DNA from: Chimonanthus salicifolius
Taxonomy: Eukaryota; Streptophyta; Magnoliopsida; Laurales; Calycanthaceae
Assembly (NCBI GenBank): GCA_013350335.1
Contig: CM023539.1
Coordinates: 45,432,631-45,496,630, forward strand
Reading direction: 5' to 3'
DNA length: 64,000 nucleotides
Numbering within the stretch: position 1 is the first letter of the stretch; each line of letters begins with the position of its first letter. The notes below the pieces were generated by a model. The model made no database searches, was not told where the DNA came from, and worked only from the letters and a program-made list of their open reading frames with translations. The position numbers and the translations under genes are program-made. Positions 13,201 through 24,834 of the stretch are shown here, one piece after another.

Positions 13201-15232
13201 TTTCTATTACTTACATTCTGTGAGCCTGGAAAGAATGCATTAATCTTGCATAAGTCTTTGCATTAGTGTTGATTTCTCCCTGGTTTGTTCTTGTTTTTAG
13301 TTTCTCTTTGAGGGTGTAGTAGTGATGTAGAATAGGTTCCAGATCGATTCTTGAAGACGTATTCATGACGGGTCGACACGAAGCGTGGCCCTCGAGCCTA
13401 ATCTCAAGTTTTGCTTATTTTCTACTTTTTTAGTTGTTTTTATTTTAATTTTATAATTTTCCTTTTATTGTTCGATCCTAATGTTTAGGGTCCTTGGAGT
13501 GACGGTGTTATATTTGGATAATGTCAGAGTCATTGGAGTCCTTTAGAGCCGTATGTAGTTTGGAAAGTTCCAAACTTGGAGTTGTACGTAAGAGTCGGTC
13601 TAAGAGTTCTTGTAATAGTTTCCTTTTATGTTTTTATTTTTGCTTCTAAATAAGAGATAAGAGGGAGAAACGAGGACACCTCTATTAATCGAAAATCTCG
13701 AGCCAGTTGAAAGACTTCTATGTCTATTTCTCTTTGTTGTTTCTGCCTCTGTTGCAGGTTGTTCTCCGACTGGTCTAATTCCAGCGAAATCACATACAGA
13801 TTTGAGCTTAATCCCAGAAGTGAATCAGTAGTTGTTTGGGCTTTATCCCAAACCATCCCTGTTGCTACAGCTCTCGGCTTCAATCTACAACCAGTTTGTG
13901 TCGTACCGTAATCTTATTCCTTTGCCCAGGTACTGTAACACATCCTATACCCTTCTCCTTCACCTCCGAGACTTTTCCTCTTCTCTTCCTCACTTTTCTC
14001 TGCGAGAACCCCTTCTTTCTTCTCCTCCACTTCCGTCGCCATCTCTTTCTTCTTCCGCTGCCTCCCTTTTCGTCTTCCCTTAAGCTTCCGCCGCCGCTGC
14101 TCTTTACGCTGCCTCTTCTCTTTTCCCTTTTCTTTTCTTAATACCATTCGCATCCCAGCAGCCCTTAGTTCTTTAAAGCCCATGTACCAGTCACAACCCT
14201 TTAAGTTAGAGCTTCACACACGTGTGAAGGGGCTTAAGTGTGTGGCCCGATTTGCGTCGGGATTGATTTAATTTTGAGTTTTTCCTTGCTTCCGCTACAT
14301 TAATTAGGGTCGGAGCTATTTTTTTATTTTTCTCGCTTTGCTCATGCTTTATTGTTTTTGCACCTTTAATGTAGTAACCATTTCACGAAAAAAAAAAACC
14401 TTCCTCCTCCAAGTATCTTCCCCTTGGTACATTTCATTTCTTTGTATTATGGTTGTTTCCAGATTTCCAAACATGTTTAGAGCACACAAATGGCATTGCT
14501 TCATCTTTTTGCAATCTATTCTATTTTGGACTACCTTACAAGGTTTCTCCAATACAGTTCTTTCATTTCCATCTTTTATATTTGAACTCATTACGAGTTC
14601 AGTATACTTTTCATTAAAAAAAAACATAAAAAATCATAATCTAAAAGGCTATAAAATAGAAACATGATATTTAACATGCTTGAAAGACCAACTTATTTGA
14701 AATAGAAATATAGATAATAGCATGGGAAAGATGTTTTCAGTAAGAAATAATAGCGTAAAAATATGTTCTGGATAGAACACCTTCATTCATATCTTCCTAA
14801 TTTTTGACAAATGGAGCATGTTCCTTCCTATAACTGTGTGTATTCATTCCCCTATCTATATTTATGCATCATGGAGGTTCAATCTCACCATGCAAAAATG
14901 AGACACCCCATGATGGAGCCTACACAGAATCAATCCCAATTTGACAACCTATTTCATGGAAAGTTGTGTGATCTCTATCATGAGAGAGAGAAAGAGAATG
15001 CAGTGCCTTTTGCCATGTTTAGTATTTGCTATCAATAATCAAAATGCCTACTCTATAGGTAAGAATGCAAGATTGCATTTGTAAGTCTTAAGTATTTGAA
15101 GGATGAACAAGAACAATAAAATGTGGTGTTCTTAATCCCACAAACATAGAACATACAGAATCATGCATCTGATGCAAAAGCAAGGTTTAATATATATATG
15201 TGCATATACACATGTATGTACATATATACGTG

Positions 15233-15264
<32 letters not shown>

Positions 15265-17078
15265 TACATGTATACATGTATATGTATACATGTATACATG
15301 TATATATGTTAGCCTTTGATTCCCCAAAGTTTTCAAGTAAAAATAAATACCTCTTCATTTTTTTCTTTCTTCCCACCAGTGAAGAATTTGAAGCCTCCAT
15401 AGAAGAGCAATCCCCAACCAGATAAACAAACAATCACAAACTGCAGGCAAATATCTCATGTCATGAGAATCTCAGATTAGAGAGAGAGAGAGTAATTAGA
15501 AACCTAGCTATAGTAAGTTATTGTTGTTCTTTTTATTTTTCATTTTGGCTAAGTGATTGCCCATCAAATAGAACTATATCTTCAAATTTCTAAGGTCAGT
15601 AAATGGGAAAGTAAATGATCTTTCCTTTCACAGGCTCAGACAACATATAACTTCTGAGGTTGCAAACATCCAAGGAATTGGAACTATTTATTTACTTATT
15701 GAAAAAGAAAAGATAATTATTGCTTGGTCAATTGCAAAAGCCAAAACCCACAGGTCTACCTATCTATCTATCTAGTTTTGACTGGAAAAAATAATTGACT
15801 GATGATTTCGTTTTCAAAGTATCTCACTGGATCACAGATTCAGTTGTATCTCCCACAGAATACAGTGGCTTGGTTTTGAACTAATAAATGGAATGTGGGG
15901 CTTTCAAAAACATCGGTGATGAGTTTCTTGTAACCGTGAATAAGTTTGTTGACCAGTGTCAGGATATATGATACTATGGTCAAATAATGAACCCTGTTAC
16001 TTTTTTATGCATTGATGTGTGTACGGGGGAAGGAAGGTTTTTCTTAATAGTTGACTATTTGAACTTCAAGACTTCAACTATCGGAAGAGTAAGGGTTAGC
16101 ACCAAAACAGACGCACGCACACACCCCAAGAGGCCCAATAAGATTTACTTGAAAGGTTTTGACATTCACAATAGCTGTTTCCCATGTATACTTACTGAAG
16201 CATGCTAATGGCCACAAACTAGTGGAGTATCAAATAATGCGTAACTTGAAAAATGTAGACCACTGGTCCCTACTTCCATAAATCACTGCTATGTTCAAGG
16301 CATGAAAAAATTACAGATTTCACATAGGTTGCAGCCATCAAATTAAGCAACATTTACTAATTTGAAAAAAAAAAACTCATTGATCAACACCATTGACAAG
16401 ATAAGAAGATAATGTGTCGAACCAATACTCACATGCTCTTCCTTCCATTTAGATGGGCTCATTGGATCCTCCCAGAAATTAACCCTGGGGGGTCCATGGT
16501 GATCTGCATTAGCACCAAACAAAAAGATAAGATTCAATAAATGGAAAAGAAATGGACGAATGATGATTGAGAAAATAACATACAGCACCGAAATATTAGA
16601 GACGAATAATCAGTACTGAATCAGACATTGAAATATGAAATAGAAAGGATAAAAACAAGTTTCTCTTCATGGGGAATCATAAGGGACCCAAAACCCAATT
16701 TTTTAGACTCTTCACCTCTTCGAGGTATATTCCATAATGTGGTGGGGGGGGGGGGGGGGGGGGGGGGGGGTTGTGAAGAAAAAAGTCAAAAACCCAAAAA
16801 GGCATTAAGCGATCTGAAATATGAATTAAGAGATCATAAAATTGAACATAAAAAGAGACCCAGAAAGGATTCGTGGATAAGATATTCAATTATAAAGCTA
16901 TAAGAGTTAGAGATGGTCAGATGGAGAGAGAGCATGGTTTGATTTGTAAACTACCTCCACCACCGGAAAGGCCGCGTCGCTGCAGTAGTTTAGATGCTTG
17001 AGTCGCTGGTGCGGCAGAGGAGAGCCGAGACAGAGACAGAGACGTCGCTTGACGAGACGCAGCTGCCCACGCCGCCAT
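8469..17078 (-). CDS. Mitochondrial complex I ESSS subunit (NDUFB11-type), four exons
   Basis: Accessory subunit of the membrane arm of NADH:ubiquinone oxidoreductase in the inner mitochondrial membrane. Coding exons on the minus strand are 17078-16955, 16503-16433, 15440-15351 and 8492-8469. All have GT/AG borders with matching phases (1, 0, 0) and together give 102 residues. Residues 1-40 form an Arg/Ser/Ala-rich presequence (MAAWAAASRQATSLSLSRL, then LLQRRGLS). The conserved ESSS core follows: PPRVNFWEDPMSPSKW and KEEH, then one membrane segment, FVIVCLSGWGLLFYGGFKFF, then TGGKK. The last 24-bp exon supplies KVVEAPH and a TAG behind a strong pyrimidine-rich acceptor. I chose the ATG at 17078 because the in-frame extension upstream lacks an ATG and 17078 opens the presequence. 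The family assignment is from memory of plant ESSS proteins (for example Arabidopsis At2g42310). No frameshift or stop is seen. The odd points are the 6.9-kb third intron and the tiny last exon. Confidence 0.87.
10123..10212. repeat. Compound ATCT / TA / GATA microsatellite
   Basis: A (CTAT)n run passes into (TA)n of about 50 bp and then into (GATA)n, so the whole tract is nearly palindromic and can form a hairpin. Confidence 0.95.
11786..13260 (+). pseudogene. Decayed LINE (non-LTR retrotransposon), 3' part
   Basis: Conceptual translation with many frameshifts and stops shows plant LINE landmarks in order. The end of the reverse transcriptase region reads STYLGLPICIG, WKPIIHKFSKHLTVWRGKYL and SFVGKITQLKSVLSALPF. 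After it comes a zf-RVT-like segment (RKFLTEDNLSKK; then ISPKCSSLWHL), as in the other LINEs of this window. It lies in sense orientation relative to the + strand, antisense to the ESSS gene whose intron holds it. No clear poly(A) tail or target duplication remains. Confidence 0.75.
13325..14230 (+). mobile_element. Possible old LTR with CT-rich part
   Basis: A stretch beginning near tgatgtagaatagg has LTR-like features. A repeated 'ttggagtg'/'ggaaagttcc' area is followed by aataagagataagaggg and then a long CT-rich tract (13.97-14.13 kb). There is no partner copy in the window and no proven TG...CA ends. ORFs in the CT-rich tract are low-complexity artefacts. Confidence 0.25.
15185..15310. 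repeat. ATAC/ATGT compound microsatellite
   Basis: Alternating purine-pyrimidine (TATATG, TACATA, ACATGTAT) units cover the tract, about 50 bp beyond the third ESSS exon. It creates spurious ORFs on both strands rich in Tyr, Ile, His and Cys. Confidence 0.9.
16744..16770 (+). repeat. Poly-G run of 27 bases in intron 1 of the ESSS gene
   Basis: An uninterrupted run of G on the + strand, which is poly-C in the transcript of the - strand gene, inside the 451-bp first intron. It is flanked by gtggtgg and ttgtgaag. Runs of this length are hard to sequence, so the exact number may be wrong. Apparent proline- or glycine-run ORFs here are artefacts of the homopolymer. Confidence 0.95.
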
Positions 17079-17300
17079 CGCCAGAGAGACGTTTGGAGGA
17101 TTTGTGTGACGAGAAAGAGAGACTGACGAAGGAAGAAGTACCCCACAACTCACAACAGGAAAAATTCGAGAACCAACTCGGAGCTGTGTGAAAAGTGGCC
17201 AGGGCTTCTGTTTTTATATTGAGTAATGGTTAGATGAACTGGGCCTGTATGTTCTTGTGTAGTGAGTTCATGACAAGGATGAAGGGTGACAAAATTTTGC
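17079..17300 (-). promoter_or_regulatory. Likely promoter and 5' UTR of the ESSS gene
   Basis: The sequence just upstream of the ATG on the minus strand is CT-rich and GC-richer than its surroundings, as expected for a leader of a housekeeping gene. Beyond about 17.3 kb the sequence drops to very AT-rich DNA. No clear TATA box is seen, so the start site is not placed. Confidence 0.4.
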
Positions 17301-18879
17301 AAGGCCCACTTTTGTTATTACTTTCAAATAAATTATATATTCTTAACTAAGATAAAAAATTATATAGATAAAAATGAATTTAGTTTCCATTTAAATATCT
17401 AACTTTAAAATTTTAACTAAATTATTATTTGTATGACACATCTTTATCACAACTCACAAGTGTGTTTTTTTTATGATGATACATTATATTTTTAGAGAAG
17501 AAATATTTTTTTTTAATATTCAATTGTATGAATTAATATATTAAATTATTTATCAACATACTTATTGAAGTTTATGTTATGAGTTGTGACGTATAATTAG
17601 ATAAAGTTGATAAATTCACAACAGTAAAATATCGGAGAGGTGCAGCATATATTTCTTCCTTAGTTTACTCTCTTTTATAATTTCTATATTTTGTAATATT
17701 CAATTATTAGCTCATATTAAAGAGATCCAAGTTATCAGATGAATACTATGTCTAAAATGTACTGTCATCTATTATTAATTAAAAAATACCCTTATTTTAT
17801 TATTATTTTTCATTTGTATCTTCAAAATATTCTTTTTTGTCTTTTAAATATAATATACAACAGTGTCAAAAAATAATATTGCTGTTGGTGTACATCAAAA
17901 ATATGAAAGACAAAAAATTTAATTCATTATTTGATTTACTAACAATGGAGTTATTTTCTATTTTTGTTTTAGAAATATTCTGTATTTAAAATAACAAAAA
18001 ATCAATGATTTTTTAATATACAAAAAATATATTATTTTTATGGACACGTGGGTGCATCTCCTACTGAAACGAAGATTCAGCACCGTACCATTTCTCGCCA
18101 TTTGTTTTGTATGCTAACCGGTGAGGACTCAGGCGGTGCCTATTTTAGGGTTTTTTTCAATATTTTTGTAAATTCATTTTTCTCATTTTGCTGACTATAA
18201 AAGGCCTGCACTAACTCGTATAAATTATGTACGTTGTAGGGGTGAAAATTTGGTCGGCTTTTAATCCAGCAGGTCGGGTTAGGAAAAAAAAAAATTGGAT
18301 AAAATTTAAGTTTAATTGAATTTAGAAATTTAAAATTAATCTGATTCGACCAACGTGTATTAAGTTATAAAATATTATTTAAATTGACTCAGATAAGCAA
18401 TTCGGATTGAGTCGGGTTGAGTAATTCGAGTCAATAATTTAGGTCGAGTCAGGTCGAATTTAATAATTTTTTAACAAAGTTGAATTGAATTTATAGATTC
18501 ACAATTTTTTTATTGATATGTTAGAAGTTTATACCGACGATAAATCATGAGTATTTATTTAAATATTTATTGGATTTTCTGATAAATTTAATAATTATAA
18601 ATTTTAGATGAAGGTTTTACGAGAACTAGTGTAGATGAGGAATGATAGACATATAGAGTTAATGGAAAGAGTTTCAAATCACAAAATCATTTTCAGCAAT
18701 CAATTAGTCCTAAATCTTAACTCTATATAATCACTTTTTTTATTTTTCAAATAAACAAATAAATTATATAAATTTTGTTTTTCCTTAAAATGAAAGTTAT
18801 AAAAAATTATAAATTTAAAACATTATTATTGATCTAAATTTGATCTTTTTACTTAAATACAGAAGTATTTAGAATTGAA

Positions 18880-19380
18880 AAAAGAAAGATAAAGGTACAT
18901 AGCAAGAAAAACATAGTAGCAAAAATGACAAAAATATGGAGAAAAGTAAAAATAAAGGAAAATAGCTCAAGTTAAAGAGTAGTGTTTTGTAAATAAACTC
19001 TATCTATTCTATGCCATAAAACGAATCATTCTTTTTTATATTAATTTTCATTTGTTGTAATAAAAAAATTGTAAACCATGAAATAGACCTTTTGGGTTAC
19101 AAATTCACTAAATTTCAAACCTAAACTTAATTTTTGATCATTTAATCTAAATAGTCAATGTTAAATATTTTTAATTTTTTTTCAAAGATGTATAGTAATT
19201 TCAACTATTGAAATCAAGTATCTAAAAATTGAATTTGAGGCCTACTTTAATTTACTTATATATCACGAAGTTTAATTTCAATTTCTATGATTGATTTCTA
19301 TATGATACTTACAAGTAAGAAAAAATAAGAAAAATAGATATTTGCAAGTTCCAACCAATCATTTATATATATATATAAGT
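18880..19380. repeat. Segment copied to 43.14-43.79 kb
   Basis: From 'gagaaaagtaaaaataaagg' to 'agatatttgcaagtt' the sequence matches 43,140-43,790, where an internal 214-bp piece has been tandemly doubled. No coding content is seen. Confidence 0.75.
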
Positions 19381-20311
19381 GCACATATTAATTTTTAATA
19401 AATATAAGTATGAAAAAACACTTTCCAACTTATAGTAGGAGAGATAATATTATATATATAAAATAAATTGCAAGTGCTCTACATGTTTCATTTATATAAC
19501 AAAAACCAATTAATAATATTTACATATTTGATTTAATTAACACATTTAATTTATGATATAGCTATTTTAATTTTGCATGTATGATTCAAATATCCCAATC
19601 ACATAATCTTGCTAATATTAATGTGTTGGGAGAAATCGCATTCTCGACCATATACACAATAATATGGAAAAAATAAAAAAGAAATCAAGAAAGAGAAGTA
19701 AACCACGATACAAATATTTACGTAGTTCCCTTTCGGTACATTTACAGTTCACACCGATCCACTATACTCAAAGGCAAAAATAACAATATAGTATTCATCT
19801 CTCTCTCACAAAATGATTATATATACTATCTTAATTAGAGTGTACATAACCACTATATAAAATTACAAAATTGTCCATCAAAACTTTTGGATCAATGATA
19901 CATCTCTGATCATCAGATTCCATAAAATCTAACATAATAGATTTTAAAACTAATCAAACGACATAAAACTAGTGTGGCTCACATGGAGAAGCGAGATGTC
20001 AAAAAATTTGCTTAATGCTCCCAATCGGAGAATCTGAAGCATTGAACTGTGCATCTTGAACTACGTTGCCACATCATCGCCAAGAAATGGACGGAGAGGA
20101 TTGCTCAACTTGGATAATATTCTTGATCAAGACATTCATGTTATTCAATGGATAGAGTAGAACCTTTATGGAGAAGATCAGCTCCCACTCCTGAGCCTTG
20201 ACTCATAAGAGAGACAAATTCACTAATATTTCTTGTTATTTACTCTACTGAATAAAATATAAATATATAGTATACTAAAGATTACTTTTTTAATTGAGAG
20301 ATATGCATAAT

Positions 20312-20555
20312 ATTGTTCACAATCTTTTTTTAGACCAAAGTGTTCAGGGATCTTACTTGTATTTGGACATGAGATATTTTAATCCAACTAGTGTTTGGGG
20401 CATGTGCAAGCCTTTCAATCCCACATACGCCAAGTAAGCAATTATGTAAATAGCCCACAAGGTTGTTGAAGGTGAATCGAACTCAAAATTTCCCTTCATG
20501 AAGGAAGCTTCTTGACCGTCAGGTCAACTCCCTCTTGAATTATTGTTCACCATCT
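20312..20555 (-). mobile_element. tRNA-derived SINE with target-site duplication
   Basis: The minus strand starts 'caagagggagttgacctgac' (box-A-like TGACCTGACGG) and carries box B gagttcgattc about 45 bp further on. ATTGTTCACAATCT (20,312) and ATTGTTCACCATCT (20,542) flank it as a 14-bp duplication. It ends in a T-run on the + strand, which is the poly(A) side. Confidence 0.75.
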
Positions 20556-21917
20556 ATTACAATCACATTATAATCTTATTTAAATTAATCCCATCATAAT
20601 TTAAGTTACATTTTAATCTATCTTAAGACACCGATATCTTTTATTATAAAAAATACGATGTCTTCGTCATTTCCACAATCCTACATAATGAGACATGAAT
20701 AGCTCATGTATGTGGAAACTCGCTAATTATTACTGGCTCTTGGGTCCAGGGAATTCTTCAAATTCTTCGCCAGACGAGTGTTGGTGGGTCATTTATATAT
20801 GTCGATGTTTTAGCCTTTTAGGATCTTCAGTTGTTCCTTATTGACTTGAAAACTGCTCACTCTGTAATTAATATCACATCACCATGCACAACACCTGTGC
20901 GCCTAAGTACATAATTAAGAGACACTATTCGAGCCGACGAAATTAGTAAGATCATCGGTAAACGTATTGAACAATACAATAGAGAAGTCAAGATTGTGAA
21001 TACTGACAGAATACTTCAAGTAGGCTAGCAATCAAATGTCAAATTTTGGAAATCAGAGTTTAAGCATCCATCACTATCATACTCTGATGTAAATGACATA
21101 CCCATTCGATTTGAGAAATTGCCAAACCCATCCTTAAGGGAGACTTAAAATGTCACAAATTAAACCCTGTAGTGAACTTTGTGCTCACCAGCAAAATCAT
21201 CCCCTCCAAGTGTGGTACTGATTTTCCTTTTCTTGTTTTCATTCTTTGCTTCTTTTTCAAAGACAACTAAAAAAATTTAAGAGAAAAAGAAATACATGGC
21301 TGACAATCAGGCCAAATGGAGAATTGGGCCACAGTAAGAAGGAAACAAGAATAAGAAAAATTATAGCTGGCAATAAAGAAAACAAAAGGGGAAAAAACAA
21401 CTACAACTTCTGATAAAGCCATGAAAATGTACCTTTTATTTGTATATATTTTAAAGTTTCAAAGCCTGTATTTGAGATTGTTGTTAACATGTGATTGGAC
21501 CAGCATCTTTGAAAAAGGAAGAAACAAAATAGAATGATTTTCCAAGTGGCCAATGTAAACCTTTGAATGCACCTGAACAACTGCATTTCTTTCCAATCTT
21601 GCATGTAATGGGCATTCGCTGTTATCATATTTTGATATCTTTAAAATCTTGATGATTAGATATTTAGATCTTGGGACCCATCAAGGCATCACAAAATAAT
21701 CAAACTTGCTTCTTATCACTATAGATTGCATTCACATAAAACATAAGATCATAATCATATTTTTTGTTATATACATAAAAGGGTCTCCATAGAGAGGCAA
21801 AGTAAGATCTACTTTAAAAATACCAGTCATCCACATTCCACAAAACAAGTCAAATTCAGCCCCAGTATTCCAATTTTATGCCGAGTTTCCATTTCAAATG
21901 GTAAAGAAGTCACCACC

Positions 21918-22207
21918 CTAAGGTTTCTTCCCGTTTCTATGCTTAGGAACTATCAGATAATCAAAGAAGTCATGGCCCTTGAATCCATTCTTGATAAATT
22001 GTTGTATGACCTCTTCAGGCATTTGCACTGCCTCAGTTTGCAAGTAGAATTCATAATTAGGAGAGACAAATCTGTCTGTACGTTCAGGTTCAGTTATGCT
22101 TTTGTTAAGCTCCTGCATTATCTCATTTTTTTTCTTGCTGTCATGAACAGAGGAAGGAGGTTTATCCTTCCACACAACCTGGGCAATCTTGGGAAAATGT
22201 CGTGCAC
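21918..22207 (-). CDS. Terminal coding exon of an unidentified gene (possibly a remnant)
   Basis: An open 290-bp exon follows acceptor ...gaacag and ends with TAG at 21,918-21,920. It encodes 95 residues, including ARHFPKIAQVVWKDKPPSSV, HDSKKKNEIMQELNKS, and near the end GFKGHDFFDYLIVPKHRNGK. It begins two bases before the first full codon, the same phase as a paralogous exon at 53.09 kb, so the splice site is believable. I do not recognise the family. No upstream exons were found, and the two other local copies (38.46 and 44.16 kb) have lost most of the exon. It may therefore be a gene fragment, not an active gene. Confidence 0.45.
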
Positions 22208-23259
22208 CTGTTCATATTCAACAAAAGAAAAGGAAAAGACAACATGATGACAAAATAAGTACAGTAGATCAATTAAGATGAAATAGAATTTAATTTCACA
22301 TTTAAGAAAATTTCTGTCAAGTTCTCTTTCCAAAGTTTGAAGAGTAATGCAGCCAATCAAAGTGAAGTTGATTTTATGATTAATAATGAAACTGCGGTAC
22401 TCATGTGATAGAATCACAAGCAATGCGAGACTTGTGGACAATCAACAATGTAGTTCACAGACCAGACTTCTTGACAAGACTGACCATGAGTTCAATAAAA
22501 CCTTGTTGGGTATCCAGTAACACTGCTATCTATGACTTCACAGGAAAGACTCGCCCAAATGATGGAACTCTGTCCAAAAAAGGACATTCAAACAGTATAC
22601 AAGAGAATTTTAGTCTATATAATAAGAACTCCAGCAGCGTAATTTTATCTTGCATGATTGACTTACTAGCTTGAATTGATTGATTTTAAATAGTTACATG
22701 ACCTTTTGTGATTTTGATCAACATGTATACTAAAAGTTGGAAACTGTGTCCACAGTCTATGGCTCCTTTTTTCCACAACAGATACTGTGTAAAGTGAGAC
22801 AATTTGTTCTTTTAGTTGTAGAGGAAAATGAGTGAATTCAAAAGAGTCTCTAGTTGAAGATTTGCATGCAATCTTCCTTCCATAGATGCTTCGAGATCAT
22901 TAGAAGTTCATTCCTCCCAATGGAGATTTAGGGATGCAAAGATCTACAGTATTGTTGGCCATTCAATATTGGCACAGATCCGAAGGATCTTAATGAATTG
23001 GCTCTTTGACGGAGATTCGAGTGTAGCATCCGCAGAAAGATATGCTTTTAACAGTATCACAAAGGGAGTAAGATTGTATAGTGTTGCAGTGCATAATGCA
23101 GATAGATAATGGGACTTAGGAAATTAGAAAGCCATGAAGTGTTATCAGATCCAAGGCTGAGAATCCACAACTCCAAACCACTGTTGGGTGGCGACGACAT
23201 CAAGCAATACAATCCAGTGTAGTGTCCACTCTTCTCACATCAAGGTAGCATAGTGCAAA

Positions 23260-23659
23260 CTGTTGACGCAGTGGTCTATGGATAATTGAGTGGGCCCACT
23301 TGTCAATTTGTAATATTTCCAATTTGTATTTTCTATATTTTAGTAAAACTTGGATCTTAAATTTATCGATCCTATTTAGAAAACTAATTTGGTGGAAAAT
23401 CTTCAAGGATATGGATTATTTTTAGAGGTTTCCTCGATGCGAAGAAACCATAACATTATAACTAGAGACTCAAGGTTACTCTCTCTGCTAACAAGTCTTG
23501 TGAATACTATCATATTCACACACAAGGTTTAGAGGAGAGAGAATTCGTGGATCAATTTGGTTGGTTATTTTCTGGTGTCGTTGATTTGTTTCATCAATCG
23601 GAAGAGTCTCAAGGTGTAAATCAACTTTAGGTCTTCATGTTTTCATCATCAGAACTCAA
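23260..23659 (+). mobile_element. LTR-like fragment (copy at 40.56-40.96 kb)
   Basis: A U3-R-like layout is visible: 'ccattataaatagag'-type TATA sequence (clearer in the 40.75-kb copy), then ctctct and 'cttgtgaat'. It ends before 'cagaactcaaggtacac'. The duplicate at 40.56-40.96 lies in unit 2. Internal gag-like sequence may continue to 24.8 kb, but no frame is intact. Confidence 0.3.
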
Positions 23660-24554
23660 GGTACACATTCTTATCTTCTTCTTCTTTTTTGAAATGGTTC
23701 ATATATTAATAGATAAAGGGGAACCAGAGGTGCAGATACAAATACAAAAAGGCAAAAAAGGAAAAAACACTAGACTCTGGAAAGGAAATAAGGCAGACGC
23801 GCCTCAGGCAAGATCAACACACTCTTTCCAGGCGCGCAAAATGTCAGACATAAAAACATTCCTGAATTCCTGAATAGAAACAACCCAAGAAGCACACTTA
23901 GTGAGCGCACGTCTCCCAACGGCCTCACTGGACTCCCTAGTATCTTTAAACACCCGATTGTTTCTTTCCCACCAAAGGCTCCAAATAGTGACAACTAAAG
24001 ATAACAACCACAAAGAAGAGCATTTAGGTGAGACAGAAGTGATGTCCCAAGCAAAAGACAGCTCAACAACCGACGCAGGCATTACCCAATCCACACCAAA
24101 CTGGTGTAACACCGCGTACCAAACTTCAGAAGAGAAGGGACAATGTAGGAGAAGATGATTCGACTCTTCAAGAGGTTGAAGACAGAAAGGGGCAATCACT
24201 AACCAAGATTCTACTACGTTTCCGAAGATTGTCCTGAGTCAAGATTTTCCCCAATCCGGTCGTCCAAAAGAAGCTAATTTCCCTCGGAGGAGTTTTGGAT
24301 GACCAAATTTTAGGATTAACAGTAGCAGTTCCAGCATCCACGAATTTCCACTTATAGAATGACTTAACAGAAAATAACATAGAGGGATCAAGCCATGAAT
24401 GAAGACTGTCATCAATGAAAGGATGAATCGTGAATGAAGAGACTGAGCAAAGGAGATCCGAGAAGGCCTCAGCTTCAGAGTGAAGAGGAATGTTCCACAT
24501 GGTTTGCTCACTAATAATGGTGTAGAAATCAGAGACGGTACACATATTCTTATC
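23660..24554 (-). mobile_element. LINE 3' fragment with target-site duplication
   Basis: The element 23,676-24,536 carries the LINE zf-RVT region on the minus strand: KIWSSKTPPREISFFWTTGL, then LTQDNLRKRSRIL, then SNHLLLHCPFSSEVW and SVSPKCSSLWLLSLV. It has stops and frameshifts. The 3' end is A-rich (T-rich on +, 'cttcttcttctttttt'). It is flanked by GGTACACATTCTTATC (23,660) and GGTACACATATTCTTATC (24,537). The unoccupied site is seen in unit 2 at about 40,962 (ggtacacatatttttattag). It is 5'-truncated, as is typical. Confidence 0.85.
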
Positions 24555-24834
24555 AGAATATTGAAATTTAATTCATGTAATCTAGATCCAGCATCTTTTA
24601 TAATTTTCGAGATAAATGAAGTCCATCGCAAACTATAACCATTACAAACCTAGTAAAGTTGTCATGGTAGCAAACACTATCATTGAGAAATTTGTGAAGT
24701 TGTACATGAGCTCTCTCCAAGATTGTGACTTATGAGAAGTTTGAAGATGATGTTTAGATGCCAAAGAACGAAAATGAATTTCTTGATGATGGAAATGCAC
24801 TTATGGTCTTGACAAAGAAGATCTATTCGAACCA

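Larger units (their letters stand above)
8493..15350 (-). other. Third intron of the ESSS gene, about 6.9 kb
   Basis: It runs from donor GAG/gtattt at 15350 to acceptor ccttctcag at 8493. It contains a long AT/ATCT microsatellite near 10.2 kb, a decayed + strand LINE at 11.8-13.3 kb, an LTR-like CT-rich stretch at 13.3-14.2 kb and a TATG/TACA microsatellite at 15.2 kb. Several short ORFs are present in it, but none is convincing. Confidence 0.75.

Noticed and set aside
13836..14183. Overlapping ORFs on both strands (Ser/Leu/Phe-rich or Lys/Glu/Arg-rich)
   Set aside because: Products of a CT-rich tract. Open on both strands because such sequence lacks stops.
15161..15433. 90-codon minus-strand ORF with many Tyr, Ile, Cys, Met
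   Set aside because: It reads the microsatellite and overlaps the true third ESSS exon in the wrong frame.
16628..16903. ORFs with glycine or proline runs
   Set aside because: Created by the 27-base G homopolymer in an intron.
18240..18480. hAT-like MITE (ggggtgaaaatttggtcggc), copy at 35.88 kb
   Set aside because: The left terminus is clear and both copies are shared by the duplication, but no matching right end or target duplication could be fixed, so it is not listed as a separate element.
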